Shown here one piece after another: positions 62,170-64,000 of a stretch of 64,000 nucleotides of DNA. The first letter of the stretch is position 1; the number at the start of each line of letters is the position of its first letter. Source of the DNA: Acetobacter farinalis (lineage in GTDB: Bacteria; Pseudomonadota; Alphaproteobacteria; Acetobacterales; Acetobacteraceae); assembly GCF_026240015.1 (NCBI RefSeq), contig NZ_JAPIUX010000002.1, positions 248,001 through 312,000 of the forward strand. The letters run 5' to 3'. Under the pieces are notes generated by a model. That model was not told the origin of the DNA. It saw nothing but the letters and a program-made list of their open reading frames with translations, and did no database searches. The translations under genes were made by a program, and so were the position numbers.

Positions 62170-62606
62170 GTGGACGCTGTCTCATCCCAACGGACCCCGA
62201 TGTGCATTTGCTCAGCAATACCGGCGCTGTCATCCGACCGATGCGGCGGGAAGGCGTGCGATACAGCTTCATGCTTCTGGCCCGCATCCGTTATGTCTGG
62301 ATCATGTCCCGCGTGATGCGGCCGGTAGATGTGTTCGGTCCAGTGGTAGGAGATCAGCGGGTTCTGGGTGTGTTTGTGGGGAATATGACCTTTGCGAGGG
62401 ATAAAAGACCTGTAAACGTAAGGGTTTTTCTTGAGAAGATACAGCCGGAGGGCTGGTATGAGCCCAGCCTCTCGGGGTGTGCCTGGACAAATGGACGGGC
62501 CCTGCTGCCTCTGGAAGAAAGTGCTCAGGGTGCTATGGGCATTCTCTCCTTCGATGTCCGGGCAGGCGGCCCCTATAGCGTGGGGAATTCGGATCAGAAC
62601 GGTTGA
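62166..62606 (+). CDS. Free-standing paralogue of the Hint protein C-terminal module
   Basis: Protein of 146 residues that matches the last 130 residues of the upstream Hint protein along its length: NTGAVIRPMRREGVRYSFML against SNGAVIRPIRHQGQDYSFML, then VFGPVVGDQRVLGV against VIGPFVDDRRSLGV, and WTNGRALLPL against WTKGNALLPL. It has no Hint domain and no passenger. It is either a truncated tandem duplicate or an independent unit that works with the Hint protein. No function is known to me. Confidence 0.65.
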   Translation: MSGRCLIPTDPDVHLLSNTGAVIRPMRREGVRYSFMLLARIRYVWIMSRVMRPVDVFGPVVGDQRVLGVFVGNMTFARDKRPVNVRVFLEKIQPEGWYEPSLSGCAWTNGRALLPLEESAQGAMGILSFDVRAGGPYSVGNSDQNG

Positions 62607-62731
62607 TATGGCGATCACGCCCGCGCGTATCGCGCGTATATTGTGATACGCAAATTCGGGATGATGTCTCTGCAGAATCATATGATTTTCGGACGTAAGG
62701 GTGCGGCGGTTCTCTGATTGAGAGAACGCCT

Positions 62732-62863
62732 GTGTGTGTCGCGCATGTTGAGCGATATAGGATGTACGGCGTGTCTGGTTCTGGTGGCGTCTTTACTGGC
62801 CAGTCAGATATCTTGTCTATGCTGAAAGCTGGAAAGATATTCAGAAATATCGTCTCAAAATAG
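62732..62863 (+). CDS. Possible small frame, 43 codons, unknown
   Basis: GTG-started frame (alternatively ATG at 62762) whose end reads GQSDILSMLKAGKIFRNIVS, with composition like a real protein. The ribosome binding site is weak (GAGAG). It might be a remnant of a larger gene. A perfect hairpin begins eight bases after its stop. Confidence 0.18.
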   Translation: MCVAHVERYRMYGVSGSGGVFTGQSDILSMLKAGKIFRNIVSK

Positions 62864-62870
62864 AAAAGAA

Positions 62871-62893
62871 TAAGATTATCACTGATAATCTTA
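62871..62893. repeat. Perfect 10-bp inverted repeat TAAGATTATC / GATAATCTTA
   Basis: Arms at 62871-62880 and 62884-62893 with a 3-base centre (ACT). No T-run follows on the plus strand. It could be a protein-binding site or a leftover of a mobile element. Confidence 0.5.
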
Positions 62894-63019
62894 CGTGAAA
62901 GCACGTTCTCTGGGAATATGGGGAAAGCTTTACATAATAAATCGGAATGAAAAAATCGCGCCAGATGTTGAGTGCTGAAAGAGCGCCCCGCCCCGCTTTG
63001 CGCGGGGCAGGAAACTCGC

Positions 63020-63370
63020 TCAGGGGAGCAGGTCTTTTACAAGTTCTGCCGGGCGGCAGAGAGTCGTGCCTTTTTCGGTGATGACAATCGGGCGGTTGAT
63101 CAGTTCCGGATGTGCCGCCATGGCATCCAGAATCTGGTCTTCCGTTACTGTCGGGGCATCCAGCTTCAACTCTTCATATAATGCGCCCTTCTGGCGCAGC
63201 AGGTCACGGGCGGGTTTGCCTGTCTGCCGGACCAGTTCAACGAGAGCCTCCCGGGTGGGGGGTGTCTTCAGATACAGGATAATCTCCGGTTCAATCCCGG
63301 CGTCCTGAATAAGGCCCAGAACAGTGCGGGATGTACCGCAGGCGGGATTGTGATACAGTGTGACAGTCAT
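63020..63370 (-). CDS. arsC: Arsenate reductase, glutaredoxin-coupled ArsC type
   Basis: Thioredoxin-fold enzyme reducing arsenate to arsenite with glutathione and glutaredoxin. The catalytic Cys is in YHNPACGTSRTVLGLI (Cys11), and the anion-binding arginines lie in INRPIVITEKGTTLCRPAE. The 116-residue length is normal for the proteobacterial ArsC/YfgD group; a YfgD-like role without arsenic is possible since no arsB or arsR is adjacent. It lies 55 bases downstream of the Lrp-type gene on the same strand. Confidence 0.9.
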   Translation of the reverse strand: MTVTLYHNPACGTSRTVLGLIQDAGIEPEIILYLKTPPTREALVELVRQTGKPARDLLRQKGALYEELKLDAPTVTEDQILDAMAAHPELINRPIVITEKGTTLCRPAELVKDLLP

Positions 63371-63425
63371 GAAAATCTCCTTGCTAGCAGTAAGAAAATG
63401 GGTTGCTGAATCAGAGAGAGCCCCC

Positions 63426-63887
63426 TTAGACAGGCAGGGGGCGGTTATCCGCGATGGCTTCCATGGCCATGTAGGATGTGACGGTATCGATGTCGATTTT
63501 TTCGATCATTTTCCGATATATCGCATCAAACGCGTTCATATCCCGCGCAACCACTTTCAGCATGTAATCATACTCCCCGGCTATCCTGTAAAAATCGACG
63601 ATATTGGGGATGGAAAGGATGATGTGCCGGAAGTTCTGAAGCCACTCCTGCGAATGGTGGCGGGTCTTGATCAGGACCAGCACTGTCAGGTCCAGCTCTA
63701 TTGCGGCCCGGTCCAGACGCAATGTTTCTCCCTGCAGTATCCCTGCGGCCCGCAGCGCCTGCAGGCGGCGCCAGCAGCTATTCTGGGACATGCCGACCCG
63801 CTCAGCCAGATCTCGCTGGGAAAGCGATGCATCCTGCTGCAAAGCGCGTAGAATAGCGCGATCAAAACTATCGAGTTTATAGGACAT
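63426..63887 (-). CDS. Lrp/AsnC family transcriptional regulator
   Basis: Regulator of 153 residues. The N-terminal helix-turn-helix reads DASLSQRDLAERVGMSQNSC and the C-terminal RAM domain (LTVLVLIKTRHHSQEWLQNF, EYDYMLKVVARDMNAF) binds amino acids and makes octamers. The layout fits Lrp-like rather than AsnC-like members. A perfect 14-bp palindrome lies immediately before the start codon and suggests autoregulation. arsC downstream may share the transcript. Confidence 0.92.
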   Translation of the reverse strand: MSYKLDSFDRAILRALQQDASLSQRDLAERVGMSQNSCWRRLQALRAAGILQGETLRLDRAAIELDLTVLVLIKTRHHSQEWLQNFRHIILSIPNIVDFYRIAGEYDYMLKVVARDMNAFDAIYRKMIEKIDIDTVTSYMAMEAIADNRPLPV

Positions 63888-63890
63888 GCC

Positions 63891-63904
63891 CGATCATATG
63901 ATCG
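63891..63904. promoter_or_regulatory. 14-bp palindromic operator candidate at the Lrp/AsnC gene start
   Basis: CGATCATATGATCG, perfectly two-fold, three bases upstream of the start codon. Binding here would block translation initiation sequences or the promoter, as expected of an autoregulated Lrp-family gene. Confidence 0.45.
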
Positions 63905-64000
63905 AACTGAGGGCGATTCAATCATGAAATAGGGAATCTTTTTTGATGCGATCCATTTTACGATTGGCACCGCATCCTGCTTTCCAGCCTTCATGGTTCC

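Larger units (their letters stand above)
62607..63019. other. AT-richer spacer between the orphan module gene and arsC
   Basis: No convincing gene. It holds GCGTATC/GATACGC as a loose inverted repeat near 62625-62651, a possible 43-codon frame (62732-62863), and a perfect 10-bp inverted repeat (62871-62893). A GC-rich hairpin, CCCCGC/GCGGGG at 62991-63007, lies where the arsC transcript would end but lacks a U-run. Confidence 0.35.

Noticed and set aside
62533..62904. 123-codon minus-strand frame over the end of the orphan module gene
   Set aside because: It overlaps a better supported gene and has no coherent composition or motif.

Overview
The window looks like a stretch of chromosome from an acetic acid bacterium (Acetobacteraceae, most like Acetobacter or a close relative). 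The evidence is a membrane PQQ-dependent alcohol dehydrogenase pair (adhA, adhB), a four-gene haem-copper ubiquinol oxidase operon beside it, the alphaproteobacterial cell-cycle regulator GcrA, an F1-only ATP synthase operon (atpHAGDC, with no F0 genes next to it) and Hint-domain proteins of a kind I associate with this family. Coding DNA is GC-rich, so many long antisense open frames are only shadows of real genes. Gene order is compact, and several gene ends are marked by clear hairpin terminators.

Layout. 0-10 kb: end of an MFS drug exporter, a hybrid histidine kinase, adenine phosphoribosyltransferase, a FUSC-family exporter, nadA-nadC, and glycerate 2-kinase. 10-21 kb: a uracil-DNA glycosylase-family gene, adhA-adhB (minus strand), a 2H-phosphoesterase-like gene without its catalytic histidines, a BI-1 family membrane protein, what looks like a frameshifted small gene, and cyoABCD. 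21-32 kb: 7-Fe ferredoxin, a SUV3-like helicase, leucyl aminopeptidase, a MarR-type regulator, and a surface-sugar cluster (WecA-like transferase, 4,6-dehydratase-like epimerase, DegT aminotransferase, small exported protein). 31-42.6 kb: a minus-strand redox/stress group (fpr, gor, dihydroorotase, YegD-like Hsp70), a second SUV3-like helicase, an SDR, a DedA protein, and a YafY-VOC-EVE cassette. 42.7-58.4 kb: S9 peptidase, NAD-malic enzyme, nusG, secE, tRNA-Trp, tRNA-Gly, atpHAGDC, queF, rnd, a PfkB sugar/adenosine kinase, bactofilin and gcrA. 58.4-64 kb: an accessory-looking segment with a LysE exporter, a lone serine recombinase, a Hint-domain protein, a free-standing copy of that protein's C-terminal module, arsC and an Lrp/AsnC regulator.

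How it works together. AdhAB oxidises ethanol in the periplasm and passes electrons to ubiquinone. CyoABCD re-oxidises the quinol and pumps protons, and the F1 operon belongs to the enzyme that uses that gradient. This is the core of oxidative fermentation, and the first two modules sit within 10 kb of each other.

The most unusual region is 59.2-62.6 kb. A serine recombinase and a Hint-domain gene diverge from a 119-bp AT-rich spacer bounded by near-perfect inverted repeats. The right repeat contains the ribosome binding site of the Hint gene. This is what an invertible promoter switch would look like, although a resolvase res site is a fair alternative. Downstream, the C-terminal module of the Hint protein recurs as a separate gene translationally coupled to a 27-codon leader frame.
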